Part shown: piece by piece, positions 38,204 to 45,313 of the stretch
Layout: every line of letters begins with the position of its first letter
Numbering within the stretch: position 1 is the first letter of the stretch
Assembly (NCBI RefSeq): GCF_020662265.1
Contig: NZ_VEWM01000063.1
Span: 372,001 to 436,000 of the forward strand
Length of the DNA: 64,000 bases
From: Psychrobacter sp. I-STPA6b
GTDB taxonomy: Bacteria; Pseudomonadota; Gammaproteobacteria; Pseudomonadales; Moraxellaceae
Direction: 5' to 3'
Translations under genes and position numbers: made by a program
Notes under the pieces: model-generated
Told to the model about the DNA's origin: nothing
Seen by the model: the letters and a program-made list of their open reading frames with translations, nothing else
Databases searched by the model: none

Positions 38204-38233
38204 ATTTAAATAAAACTTAGGTTTTATTTAAAT
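38204..38233 (+). promoter_or_regulatory. AT-rich hairpin between ro60 and the RNA array
   Basis: ATTTAAATAAAAC and GTTTTATTTAAAT form a perfect 13-bp stem around TTAG. With no GC pairs at the base and no clean T run it is unlikely to stop all transcription; it may be an RNA-processing or 3'-end protecting element for the ro60 mRNA. Confidence 0.5.
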
Positions 38234-38287
38234 AATTAAATTTTAAAAAATTAAGAGCGTGTAAAATACTAACACAATCTTAATATT

Positions 38288-38407
38288 GGTCAAAATGCAG
38301 GTGTGATTACATGGGGTCTAAAAACGCGGGCTTTATGTTAATTTCAGTAAAATGAACTGACATAATGCAACGCATTAGATTTAATCATACCAAACTTTGG
38401 TTTGACC
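38288..38407 (+). ncRNA. Y-RNA-like RNA 1
   Basis: Outer stem GGTCAAA (38288-38294)/TTTGACC (38401-38407). Internal loop: ATGCAG on the 5' side and CAAACTTTGG on the 3' side. Inner stem GTGTGATTA (38301-38309)/TAATCATAC (38382-38390), then CAT. The centre has a hairpin TTATGT...ACATAA with CAGT/ACTG inside, not an evident T-arm. It shares the plan of the other five but has lost, or never had, the tRNA-like module. Confidence 0.6.
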
Positions 38408-38518
38408 GTATTTAGAGGAATAATTTAAGAAATGCAACAAGGAAAGTGAGTGCAAGTACTACGACCTGTAGGCTAAACAAGCTTGACACCGTTACATGAA
38501 TTAAATTTTTCTCTAGTT
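38408..38518 (+). other. Spacer in the RNA array with possible remnant unit
   Basis: It contains an AATGCAAC motif near 38431 and a matching GTTGC at 38516-38520, GTTACAT near 38491, and a short hairpin CTAC/GTAG near 38459. These hint at a decayed unit, but no TTTTGG side or inner stem is found. The next spacer (38651-38733) likewise has AATGCAG and a GCAAATAA/TTATTTGC hairpin. Confidence 0.35.
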
Positions 38519-38650
38519 GCTAACAAAATGCGGTAACAGACTACATTGGTAAAGCGAAAGCGATGAGGTTCAAATCCTCAATTATTGGCACAAACACTGC
38601 TAATAATTTGTCTGTTACGGGTTTTTATAAGCCCACTTTGGTTTGTTAGC
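38519..38650 (+). ncRNA. Y-RNA-like RNA 2 (permuted tRNA-like, no D-arm)
   Basis: Outer stem GCTAACAAA (38519-38527)/TTTGTTAGC (38642-38650). 5' loop ATGCG; the 3' side ends CCCACTTTGG and carries an extra hairpin GGGTTTTTATAAGCCC. Inner stem GTAACAGAC (38533-38541)/GTCTGTTAC (38610-38618), then TACAT. T-arm GAGG-TTCAAAT-CCTC (38565-38579). A closed acceptor-like stem ATTATTGGCA (38581-38590)/TGCTAATAAT (38598-38607) follows. A mini GCGAAAGC hairpin precedes the T-arm. Confidence 0.75.
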
Positions 38651-38733
38651 CTCCCACTTTGGTGGGAACATTGTGATGGTAATAAATGGCAACAAATGCA
38701 GTAAATGCAAATAAAGTTATTTGCCAAACTAAT

Positions 38734-38870
38734 ACCTAATAAGGAATGCCGATAAGACTACATAGATAATTTATTGGTTGGGGGTTCGAGTCCCTCCTGT
38801 CTTTTTAGACAGTAGCTCAATTTGGTAGAGCAGTAAAAAATGTCTTATCACTTTTGGTCTTTATTCGGGT
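38734..38870 (+). ncRNA. Y-RNA-like RNA 3 (complete permuted tRNA-like module)
   Basis: Outer stem AATAAGG (38738-38744)/CTTTATT (38859-38865), extended by ACC/GGT. Loop AATGCC opposite ACTTTTGG. Inner stem GATAAGAC (38751-38758)/GTCTTATC (38842-38849), then TACAT. T-arm GGGGG-TTCGAGT-CCCTC (38780-38796). Acceptor CTGTCT/AGACAG closed by TTTT (38797-38812). D-arm TAGCTC...GGTAGAGCA (38813-38832). The order T-arm, acceptor, D-arm is a tRNA opened at the anticodon and sealed at its ends, as in YrlA. Confidence 0.88.
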
Positions 38871-38894
38871 GTTAAATTAACAAATGCTTTATTA

Positions 38895-39067
38895 CACAAT
38901 ATAAATGCAGGTTAAATTACATGATTGTCGGTGGTTCGACCCCACCTTAGTGAGTGGCGTCAGTCATTCATTAATAGCTCAGTTGGTAGAGCCTCAACCG
39001 TATCACCAAGCTGACTGCTAAGGCTGGCAAAGTGGTACAAATTTAACCCCCTTTTGGTTATGTTGTG
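38895..39067 (+). ncRNA. Y-RNA-like RNA 4 (permuted tRNA-like, long acceptor loop)
   Basis: Outer stem CACAATATAA (38895-38904)/TTATGTTGTG (39058-39067). Loop ATGCA opposite CCCTTTTGG. Inner stem GGTTAAATT (38910-38918)/AATTTAACC (39040-39048), then ACAT. T-arm GGTGG-TTCGACC-CCACC (38930-38946). 7-bp acceptor-like stem TTAGTGA/TCATTAA with a 14-nt loop. Consensus D-arm AGCTCAGTTGGTAGAGC (38976-38992). About 45 nt of extra sequence after the D-arm is unmatched in the other units. Confidence 0.85.
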
Positions 39068-39123
39068 ATTATATTGCAGTTGCTTTTAAGTTGTTTGACT
39101 TGTTTTATTATCTGTTTGCAAAT

Positions 39124-39275
39124 AGGGTATGCAGTAAAGAATACCGATAAGACTACATCGAATAGTACCGCACTGGTTTGAGCGCTCACTGTCTACTTTT
39201 ACTTAATGTAGGCAACAGCTCAAGCAGTAAAGCAGTACAATGTCTTATCACCTTTGGTCTTTAAGGTATGCCGAG
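39124..39275 (+). ncRNA. Y-RNA-like RNA 5 (diverged tRNA-like module)
   Basis: Outer stem TAAAGA (39135-39140)/TCTTTA (39258-39263). 5' loop ATACC instead of ATGC, opposite ACCTTTGG. Inner stem GATAAGAC (39146-39153)/GTCTTATC (39242-39249), then TACAT, identical to RNA 3. Acceptor TGTCTAC/GTAGGCA (7 bp with one G-U) closed by an 11-nt loop. Degenerate D-arm CAGCTCAAGCAGTAAAGC. The T-arm (GGTTTGAGC) no longer pairs well. GGTAT/ATACC can form an alternative 5' hairpin. Confidence 0.75.
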
Positions 39276-39328
39276 TAAGTAAATAAGATTGATAAAATAA
39301 ACAACATCATTAATCATCACAACCCTTG

Positions 39329-39436
39329 CCCCAATACTAGCAAATGCTGATAAGAGTACATCTAACTGTAAATTAGAATCCCTAACTTAGGGACATACTC
39401 TCTTATCAATTTTGGTTGCTGGTATTGGGGTTTTTT
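39329..39436 (+). ncRNA. Y-RNA-like RNA 6, whose outer stem is also the terminator
   Basis: Outer stem CCCCAATACTAGCAA (39329-39343)/TTGCTGGTATTGGGG (39416-39430), 14 of 15 paired, followed directly by TTTTTT (39431-39436). Loop ATGCT opposite AATTTTGG. Inner stem GATAAGAG (39349-39356)/CTCTTATC (39400-39407), then TACAT. The centre has two small hairpins, CTAA/TTAG and TCCCTAA/TTAGGGA, rather than a clear T-arm. It closes the array. Confidence 0.8.
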
Positions 39437-39489
39437 GTGTTTAAAATTTATGGTAAAAGGGTATTAAAATAATAAAACGGACTCTCACC

Positions 39490-40521
39490 ATGCCAAGCAA
39501 CGCCTATTTTTATAATCATATCGACCCACATGGGCAATGGCAGTTTACCCAAATTGAGGTAAGTAAAGACTTTACCCCCTATTACCGCTTGCTAACTGGT
39601 GGCACAAAACAACGGTATTTACTTGCCAATGATACTTCTACTAACAACCCAAATCATGGGCATACTCTCTATTGGGGGCGAGTGTCCGCAGATTATTATG
39701 ATATTTTCTTTTTGCGACACAATAAGCCTTTAGCTCGTGAATTTATGCCTGTGCGTCCGATTACCTCGAGTGATATTGAAACCTTTAAACAAGCCAACTC
39801 TGCAAATCCAAATCAATATTGGGCAGATTTTTATGCTCAAGCACTCATTGCCAGCCCTGCAACCATCTTACATCAAGGGCAATGGCGAATAACAACAGGG
39901 GTAACAGAAAAACTAGACAGATATGCCCCAATAGATTGGTGGCGAGAATGTGTTTATCAGTTTGAATATCACAATGAGCCAACAGCTTGCTTTAGGTGGG
40001 AAGACCATCACAATAACCCTTTCCCCCTAAAACCACCACCCAAAGCAGATGATGGTCGGGTTAAATGGTGGCGAAAAAAGATACGAGAAAATGCTTGTCC
40101 GCCAATATTATTATGGTGGCAACGCAATTTATTAAATCATATCGTCATTGATGGGCATAGTCGATGGCTGGCTTATCAATTAGAAAATAAAAAGCCTGAG
40201 GTGTTGGTTATCAGTGCCTTTAAAACCACCAATTATCCTTATATTGATGACCCTAAAAGACGCTTACAAGTCTTGCAAAGTTTAAAGCAATATGTGAGTA
40301 ATAAAAACAATGAAAAATTCATAAACATAAAGCATATCAATGACATATTAATAAAAACCTATCACACTAATATACCCGACCATGACGCCGTTACGGTTGG
40401 CAAACCCATCAAAGATTTAGACGAGCGTTGGGAAAGGGAAGCGACAACATTATTAAGTCATATCAACCCTAATGATGGTTTTGAAAAAGGCGATTTAGAA
40501 TATTTTTTGGCAGAGGATTAA
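39490..40521 (+). CDS. ParB/Srx-like domain protein
   Basis: A 343-residue protein. Residues about 205-235 (PPILLWWQRNLLNHIVIDGHSRWLAYQLE) match the DGHxR core of the ParB/sulfiredoxin fold, which can act as a nuclease, NTPase or ADP-ribosyl-type enzyme in different families. The N-terminal 200 residues are rich in Trp and Tyr and not recognised. It lies after the Y-RNA array terminator and before the rtcB promoter, so it is transcribed separately or by read-through. The initiation site is weak. Its place between Ro60/Y RNAs and RtcB suggests an RNA-linked role (inference). Confidence 0.7.
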   Translation: MPSNAYFYNHIDPHGQWQFTQIEVSKDFTPYYRLLTGGTKQRYLLANDTSTNNPNHGHTLYWGRVSADYYDIFFLRHNKPLAREFMPVRPITSSDIETFKQANSANPNQYWADFYAQALIASPATILHQGQWRITTGVTEKLDRYAPIDWWRECVYQFEYHNEPTACFRWEDHHNNPFPLKPPPKADDGRVKWWRKKIRENACPPILLWWQRNLLNHIVIDGHSRWLAYQLENKKPEVLVISAFKTTNYPYIDDPKRRLQVLQSLKQYVSNKNNEKFINIKHINDILIKTYHTNIPDHDAVTVGKPIKDLDERWEREATTLLSHINPNDGFEKGDLEYFLAED

Positions 40522-40532
40522 TTTTTTTATTA

Positions 40533-40697
40533 AGAACCTGTATTCATAATCCAAAATCAGGGGAGTTTTAAACTAAAATTGCGTAATACAAGGCAAATTT
40601 TGGGGCGAATAGTCACTCTATTTAACCCAAAATTTAACGCCGTAGTACGTCTATTTTAGGCAAAAAGCCACCATTATGGGTTGTGAATATAGGTTCT
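40533..40697. repeat. 165-bp inverted-repeat (MITE-like) element
   Basis: AGAACCTGTATTCATAATCC at the left and GGGTTGTGAATATAGGTTCT at the right are inverted repeats of 20 bp with three mismatches. It has no coding frame. It is unrelated to the 120-bp MITE family and I see one copy only. It lies between the ParB-like gene and the rtcB promoter. Confidence 0.75.
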
Positions 40698-40932
40698 AAG
40701 TCACCCACTTAGCAACAAAATATTAAAATAGTCTTAAACCACGAATCATCAAACCCTAACGATAACCACCATTACGCCATTGTATTAACAGTGGCTTTTT
40801 TATTGCCTGTTATATCCAATCTGTTTTTATATAAAATATTCTATTTATATAGATAATTATATAAATTCATCATAATATCCCATATCGCTAAATCCATCAC
40901 TAAAAACTTTATAAAATAAAAATAACCTTTAA

Positions 40933-40945
40933 AATCAATATTTTA
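40933..40945 (+). promoter_or_regulatory. IHF-binding consensus upstream of rtcB
   Basis: AATCAATATTTTA fits WATCAANNNNTTR. The shared block AAAATCAATA starts 45 bp before the -24 GG here and before ro60. The rest of 40698-41064 is AT-rich control sequence. Confidence 0.7.
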
Positions 40946-40973
40946 TAAAATACTTTCACTCATGTTCCTCAAG

Positions 40974-40990
40974 TTGGCACGCTGTTCGCA
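40974..40990 (+). promoter_or_regulatory. Sigma-54 promoter of rtcB
   Basis: TTGGCACGCTGTTCGCA, GG at 40976-40977 and GC at 40988-40989 (12 bp apart). TGGCACG matches the consensus -24 block exactly. Start of transcription should be near 41001, 64 nt before rtcB. Confidence 0.9.
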
Positions 40991-41064
40991 TTAGTATAAA
41001 TATCAAAGATAACAAGCAATATCTTTATATTGAAAATTTTAGCAAAGTAAATAAGGACAACCTC

Positions 41065-42297
41065 ATGCAACCAGCCAACCATAATGTTATCCAACAAGGT
41101 GGAACACCAATCCGTCTATGGACGCAAGGTGTGCCAGTCGATGAAAAAGCCCATGACCAGCTTATCAAAGCCTCAAAAATGCCATTTATCTATAAATGGT
41201 TGAGCGTAATGCCTGACGTGCATGTCGGTATTGGGGCGACCATAGGTAGTGTTATCCCAACCAAAGAAGCCATTATCCCATCAGCCGTTGGCGTGGATAT
41301 TGGTTGTGGCATGATGGCGGTGCAAACTACCTTAAACGCCAATGATTTGCCTGATAATTTGCATGGACTACGTTGCGAGTTGGAAAAAGCCATTCCGCAT
41401 GGACGTAGCAAATCACGTGGGCGTGGTTCAAATCGTGATAAGGGTGCGTGGTCAAAACCAACTGATACCGTACTAGACGGTTGGAAAACGCTAACCGACG
41501 ATTTTAACCTATTGTGCGAAAAACACCCTCGTCTAAAAAATACCAACAATCTAAATCACTTAGGAACACTGGGTACAGGTAACCACTTTGTTGAGATTTG
41601 CCTTGATGAGCATCAGCAAGTATGGATTATGCTACATTCTGGTTCTCGTGGTGTGGGTAATGCCATTGGGCGTTATTTTATTGAGTTGGCTCGTGAGGAT
41701 ATGCGTAAATGGTTTATCAACTTACCTGATAAGGATTTGGCGTATTTTCCTGAAGGCACACAGCATTTTGATGATTATTGGTTTGCGGTGGGTTGGGCAC
41801 AACGCTTTGCCTTTAAAAACCGTGAAATAATGATGGAAAATGCCATCAAAGCACTGCGAGAAGTGATTAACAAACCTTTTGACGCTAAAGTAAAAGCGGT
41901 GAATTGTCATCATAATTATGTGGCAAAAGAGGAACATTATGGCGAAGAAGTGTTTGTCACTCGCAAAGGGGCGGTACGAGCCAAAGTCGGTGAATACGGG
42001 ATTATCCCCGGTTCGATGGGGGCAAAGTCCTTTATCGTACGTGGAAAAGGCAATGAAGAGTCGTTTTGCTCTTGCTCACATGGGGCAGGTCGAGTGCTAT
42101 CACGTACCGAGGCAAAAAAACGCTTTACTGTCGCTGACCAAATCGCCCAAACCGAAGGCGTGGAATGTCGTAAAGATGCGGAAGTGATTGATGAAATCCC
42201 ATCGGCTTATAAAGACATTGAAGCGGTAATGCACGCCCAACGAGATTTGGTAGAAGTGGTGCATACGCTACGCCAAGTGGTGTGTGTGAAGGGGTAA
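41065..42297 (+). CDS. rtcB: RNA ligase RtcB (3'-phosphate to 5'-OH)
   Basis: A 410-residue GTP- and Mn-dependent ligase that joins RNA 2',3'-cyclic phosphate/3'-phosphate ends to 5'-OH ends, as left by tRNA-cleaving toxins. Metal and active-site motifs are intact: MPDVHVGIGATIGSV (about 50), VDIGCGM (about 78), GTGNHFVEI (about 172), LHSGSRGVGNAIG (about 192) and CSHGAGR (about 335), which carries the histidine that is guanylylated. RBS AAGGA is upstream. It is driven by its own sigma-54 promoter. Confidence 0.97.
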   Translation: MQPANHNVIQQGGTPIRLWTQGVPVDEKAHDQLIKASKMPFIYKWLSVMPDVHVGIGATIGSVIPTKEAIIPSAVGVDIGCGMMAVQTTLNANDLPDNLHGLRCELEKAIPHGRSKSRGRGSNRDKGAWSKPTDTVLDGWKTLTDDFNLLCEKHPRLKNTNNLNHLGTLGTGNHFVEICLDEHQQVWIMLHSGSRGVGNAIGRYFIELAREDMRKWFINLPDKDLAYFPEGTQHFDDYWFAVGWAQRFAFKNREIMMENAIKALREVINKPFDAKVKAVNCHHNYVAKEEHYGEEVFVTRKGAVRAKVGEYGIIPGSMGAKSFIVRGKGNEESFCSCSHGAGRVLSRTEAKKRFTVADQIAQTEGVECRKDAEVIDEIPSAYKDIEAVMHAQRDLVEVVHTLRQVVCVKG

Positions 42298-42306
42298 AAA
42301 AACTAC

Positions 42307-42564
42307 GGGCATGTAGGCAAACAGGGGACGCCACCACCCAAAACTTGTATGTTATTGGTGGTCTAGGTAAAACTAGGTGTAATGGGATATTTTTAATTTA
42401 ATAAATTAAAAACGAAGTGGGTTTGATAGTCGGGTTAAAAGTGCTTTGCTGGCTCTGAAAACGGGTCTACCATTGCACCAGTTTTGCCAATATCATTCTC
42501 GGCTGTACGACTAAAAACGGCAGTTATTACATTGATGCGGGTTCGACTCCCGTCATGTCCACCA
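42307..42564 (+). ncRNA. 258-nt tRNA-like RNA with encoded CCA, downstream of rtcB
   Basis: GGGCATG (42307-42313) pairs with CATGTCC (42554-42560) to make a 7-bp acceptor stem with one G-U, followed by A and CCA (42562-42564). TA at positions 8-9 and GGC...GCC (about 42316-42332) fit a D-arm. ACCACC/GGTGGT fits an anticodon-position stem with a loop of about 18 nt. The T-arm is GCGGG-TTCGACT-CCCGT (42537-42553). Between them lie about 180 nt with hairpins (AT-rich stem 42390-42412, AAAAC/GTTTT, GCTGT/ACGGC). It is not tmRNA (too short, no TGGATTCGACGGG block or tag frame) and not a normal tRNA. It starts 9 bp after the rtcB stop. Confidence 0.65.
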
Positions 42565-42590
42565 TATTTTTGGATACAAAAATTAAGACC

Positions 42591-43432
42591 ATGATGGATA
42601 CTTTTGATATAGGCACTTTTGATATAAATATAGACAAGCTTGATAATGAAATAGAGCAACTGATTGCACAGTTTTATACCACTTTTGCAAACTATAAAAT
42701 TTATGATATTACAGGTGTTGTACAAACTGTAGTTGTTGTCTATCTAAAGAAAATATCAAACTAATTAAAAGCAAGCCATTAAATAATCTTGATAACTTTA
42801 TCATTCATGATTATTTAGATGCAGTTATCCATGATAAAAATCCTGCTATCGATGAAATTAAATATCTGATTCCTAGAATAATCGAGCTATTTTATCATGG
42901 TGAAAATATTATATACGAATACGAACTTATTTTTGATAAGTTTTATTTAGATACTGCTGATAAATGGTCAAACCATGAGATAGAGCTAATCAAAAAGTTT
43001 GCAAAATTAAACTTACTAAAAATAATCATAGATAATGATAAATCCAAACTTTTAGATGATCTGCTTTTTATGTGGCATTTGGCAGGGTTAGAGATTGATT
43101 ATTTATTAAAAACTTGGCAACAAGCAATAAGCTATCCCAAAGCAGTCGATGATTATGCAAGTATCATTCATGGTTGGTTTGGTTATGGTCAATGTGGCTC
43201 ACTTACTGATATTAGTTACAATAACTACAGTGGCATGTTTATTACCAAAGAATTTTCCCAAAAAATGGTTAATTGGGCAACATCTAGAGAAGTAATAGAT
43301 ATATTTTTTAAGCAGGTAAGTTTAGCCATTGAAAATATTGATACATTAAATGAATGGCAGTTAGAAACTTATGACTCTGTACTTAAGTTAAAGGAAATCA
43401 GACGCCACCATGAAAAATCTAGACCTAGATAA
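42591..43432 (+). pseudogene. First copy of an unknown duplicated family, frameshifted
   Basis: Starts MMDTFDIGTFDIN at 42591 and is homologous throughout to the intact gene at 43410. One base is missing near 42714: the frame runs into VVVVYLKKISN and stops, while the next frame continues with TNCSCCL, matching CTSCCL of the intact copy. After the shift the protein continues through EIKYLIPRIIELF and FMWHLAGLEIDYLLKTWQQ to 43432. It may be a recent pseudogene or a translational-frameshift gene. The end overlaps the start of the second copy by 23 bp. Confidence 0.75.
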
Positions 43433-44201
43433 TATTAATTATAAGATAGAGCAACTGATTGCAGAACTTTATACTACTTTTAGTCAATACAAAATACAAG
43501 AAGTTAGGGGCGTATGTACTTCTTGTTGTTTAACAGGTGATAGTCCTGAACAAATAAAAAAAGCACCTGTTAATCAGGTTAGCACCCAAGCTATTTTTGA
43601 TTATTTAGATTCGGCAGAAAATAATCCCTATCATTTTTTAGAAGAAAAAGGAGAGATACCAAAAACTATGGTAATGGAAATTAAATATTTATTACCAAGA
43701 ATGATTGAGTTATTTAATAAAGATGCTTATATCCGCCATAGTATTGAGCTAATATTTGATAAGTTGTATCTTGATACTCCTCAATTATGGCAAGATAAAG
43801 AGATTGAACTAATAAAATGCTTTGCTAAATTACACTTACAAAAAACAGCCATTGAAAATGATTTATCCAAATATTTTTATTTAGATGAGTTTATTTTAAT
43901 GTGGTATCTAGCAGGGCTACGAGATATTGATTTTTTATTTAAAACTTGGGAAGGTATTACTGGACATCCGAAGGCAATTATTGATTATGTCAATCTTTTG
44001 CTCTACAAATTCCATAATCGGACTGGTAAATATAATAATGCCTTTAGCCCTGATGACTTCTCTATAAAAATAGAGCAATGGGCAAAGGCAGATAATACCA
44101 TTCAATTATTTAAAGAGAAGGTTTATTTATCCTTAGATAGTATAGACAATCTTACTCAAGCAGAAATTTTTTATTATGAGTATTTATTAGATTTTGTTTA
44201 A
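43410..44201 (+). CDS. Unknown protein, intact copy of duplicated family
   Basis: A 263-residue soluble, mostly helical protein. MKNLDLDNINYKIEQLIAEL is followed by a Cys cluster GVCTSCCL (about residue 33) that could bind metal or form disulphides, then EIKYLLPRMIELF, IELIFDKLYLDTPQLWQDKEIELIKCF and FILMWYLAGLRDIDFLFKTWEG. I do not recognise the family. Tandem duplication beside RtcB and the tRNA-like RNA is its main clue. It has no signal or membrane helix. Confidence 0.75.
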   Translation: MKNLDLDNINYKIEQLIAELYTTFSQYKIQEVRGVCTSCCLTGDSPEQIKKAPVNQVSTQAIFDYLDSAENNPYHFLEEKGEIPKTMVMEIKYLLPRMIELFNKDAYIRHSIELIFDKLYLDTPQLWQDKEIELIKCFAKLHLQKTAIENDLSKYFYLDEFILMWYLAGLRDIDFLFKTWEGITGHPKAIIDYVNLLLYKFHNRTGKYNNAFSPDDFSIKIEQWAKADNTIQLFKEKVYLSLDSIDNLTQAEIFYYEYLLDFV

Positions 44202-44247
44202 ATATATATCTTTAAAATATACCATATAATAAATCAAAGGAAAAGCC

Positions 44248-44694
44248 ATGTGTTACGAATTTGTGCTAAGTACTGATGCCCCATTAGATTTAACCACTTT
44301 AAATACAGAAACAGCATTTTTTGAGCCATCAGACGATAAAAGATATATTCATAATCCACAGCATAACTATAAATATCGTATTGCTACAGGTGCACCAAAT
44401 TGTTGCAGTTGTCATTTTCGTATTGTTGATTATGACTATAAAGATGAGAGTTTAGAAGATTTACAGCAATGGTACTTCGATGAGCAACCTGATGATATGT
44501 CGGTTATCAATACTCAGTGGTTACTGGGTATTATCAAAGACTTAGTCAATCAAGGGTATCAAGTGGACACTTATGTGATTCAAGGGTATATGGAATATGA
44601 CCCTGCTTTGGAACAACAGGTGATAAATATCAATGATGCCAATCTGGATAATTTTACATTTATTGAATGTATTTATTATTCATATCAGCCCTAA
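44248..44694 (+). CDS. Unknown 148-residue protein
   Basis: Starts MCYEFVLSTDAPLDLTTLNT with AAAGGA upstream. APNCCSCHF (about residue 51) is a Cys/Cys/Cys/His cluster that may hold a metal. The remainder is acidic (DYDYKDESLEDLQQWYFDEQ) without membrane segments. I do not know a function. It lies 46 bp after the duplicated family and 61 bp before the DIP1984 gene in an apparent rtcB-to-rtcA transcription unit. Confidence 0.72.
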   Translation: MCYEFVLSTDAPLDLTTLNTETAFFEPSDDKRYIHNPQHNYKYRIATGAPNCCSCHFRIVDYDYKDESLEDLQQWYFDEQPDDMSVINTQWLLGIIKDLVNQGYQVDTYVIQGYMEYDPALEQQVININDANLDNFTFIECIYYSYQP

Positions 44695-44755
44695 TATTGC
44701 AATAATCTCATAGCTTAAATAAAAACAAACCAAAGAAAAGACAAAGGAAACCAAT

Positions 44756-45214
44756 ATGAAACTTGCTGAAGCGTTATTAATCCGCAGTGATATGCAAAAA
44801 AAACTTGCCCAAATCAAAGGACGTATCCGTAATAATGTGAAAGTCCAAGAAGGTGATACACCAAGCGAAGACCCAAATGAGCTATTATTACAAGCCAGCC
44901 AAATTATTAGTGAACTTAATCAGTTGGTAGAGCGTATTCATCGCACCAATGCGACTGCCACCACTGAAAATGGACAGTCTATGCTGACACTATTGGTTGA
45001 GCGTGATATGTTAGAAACACGCCATAAACTGTTGCTCGATGCCATTGAAGCAACTCGACAAGAAGAAGACCGTTATAGCTATCGTGAAATTAAGTGGAAC
45101 GTGATAGTATCGGTATCTGCATTGCAAAAACAAGCTGATGACCTTGCAGTGAAAATCCGCCAGTTAAATTTGCTGATTCAAGCGAGTAATTGGCAAATTG
45201 AATTGCTTGATTAA
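44756..45214 (+). CDS. DIP1984-family (septicolysin-like) helical protein
   Basis: A 152-residue all-helical protein. MKLAEALLIRSDMQKKLAQIKGRI, NELLLQASQIISELNQLVERIHRTNA and EARHKLLLDAI-like ETRHKLLLDAIEATRQEEDRYSYREIKWN are the family signature. DIP1984 proteins form oligomeric coiled-coil assemblies of unknown role. AAAGGAAAC precedes the start. It is the fourth gene downstream of rtcB. Confidence 0.8.
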   Translation: MKLAEALLIRSDMQKKLAQIKGRIRNNVKVQEGDTPSEDPNELLLQASQIISELNQLVERIHRTNATATTENGQSMLTLLVERDMLETRHKLLLDAIEATRQEEDRYSYREIKWNVIVSVSALQKQADDLAVKIRQLNLLIQASNWQIELLD

Positions 45215-45313
45215 GCTTTTTAATGGTCATCATTTCATTATTCATTTTAAAAGTTTGGTTATTGTTGATAGTCAAATATTTAACTATTTAGTATCAATAA
45301 TAACAACCGCTTT

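Noticed and set aside
38519-39436. Ordinary tRNA genes
   Set aside because: T-arms precede D-arms, there is no anticodon arm and no CCA; ends are closed by long stems instead.
38288-39436. CRISPR-like array because RtcR has a CARF-type domain nearby
   Set aside because: Units differ in sequence and are held together by structure, not by identical repeats; no cas gene is present.
42307-42564. tmRNA (ssrA) because of the T-arm and CCA end
   Set aside because: Length is 258 nt, the 5' end lacks the conserved TGGATTCGAC block, and no tag reading frame ending in an Ala-Ala stop is present.
42435-42725. Minus-strand reading frame encoding GGHDGSRTRI
   Set aside because: This peptide is the common false translation of the complement of a T-arm and CCA end; no ribosome site or homologous family supports a protein.
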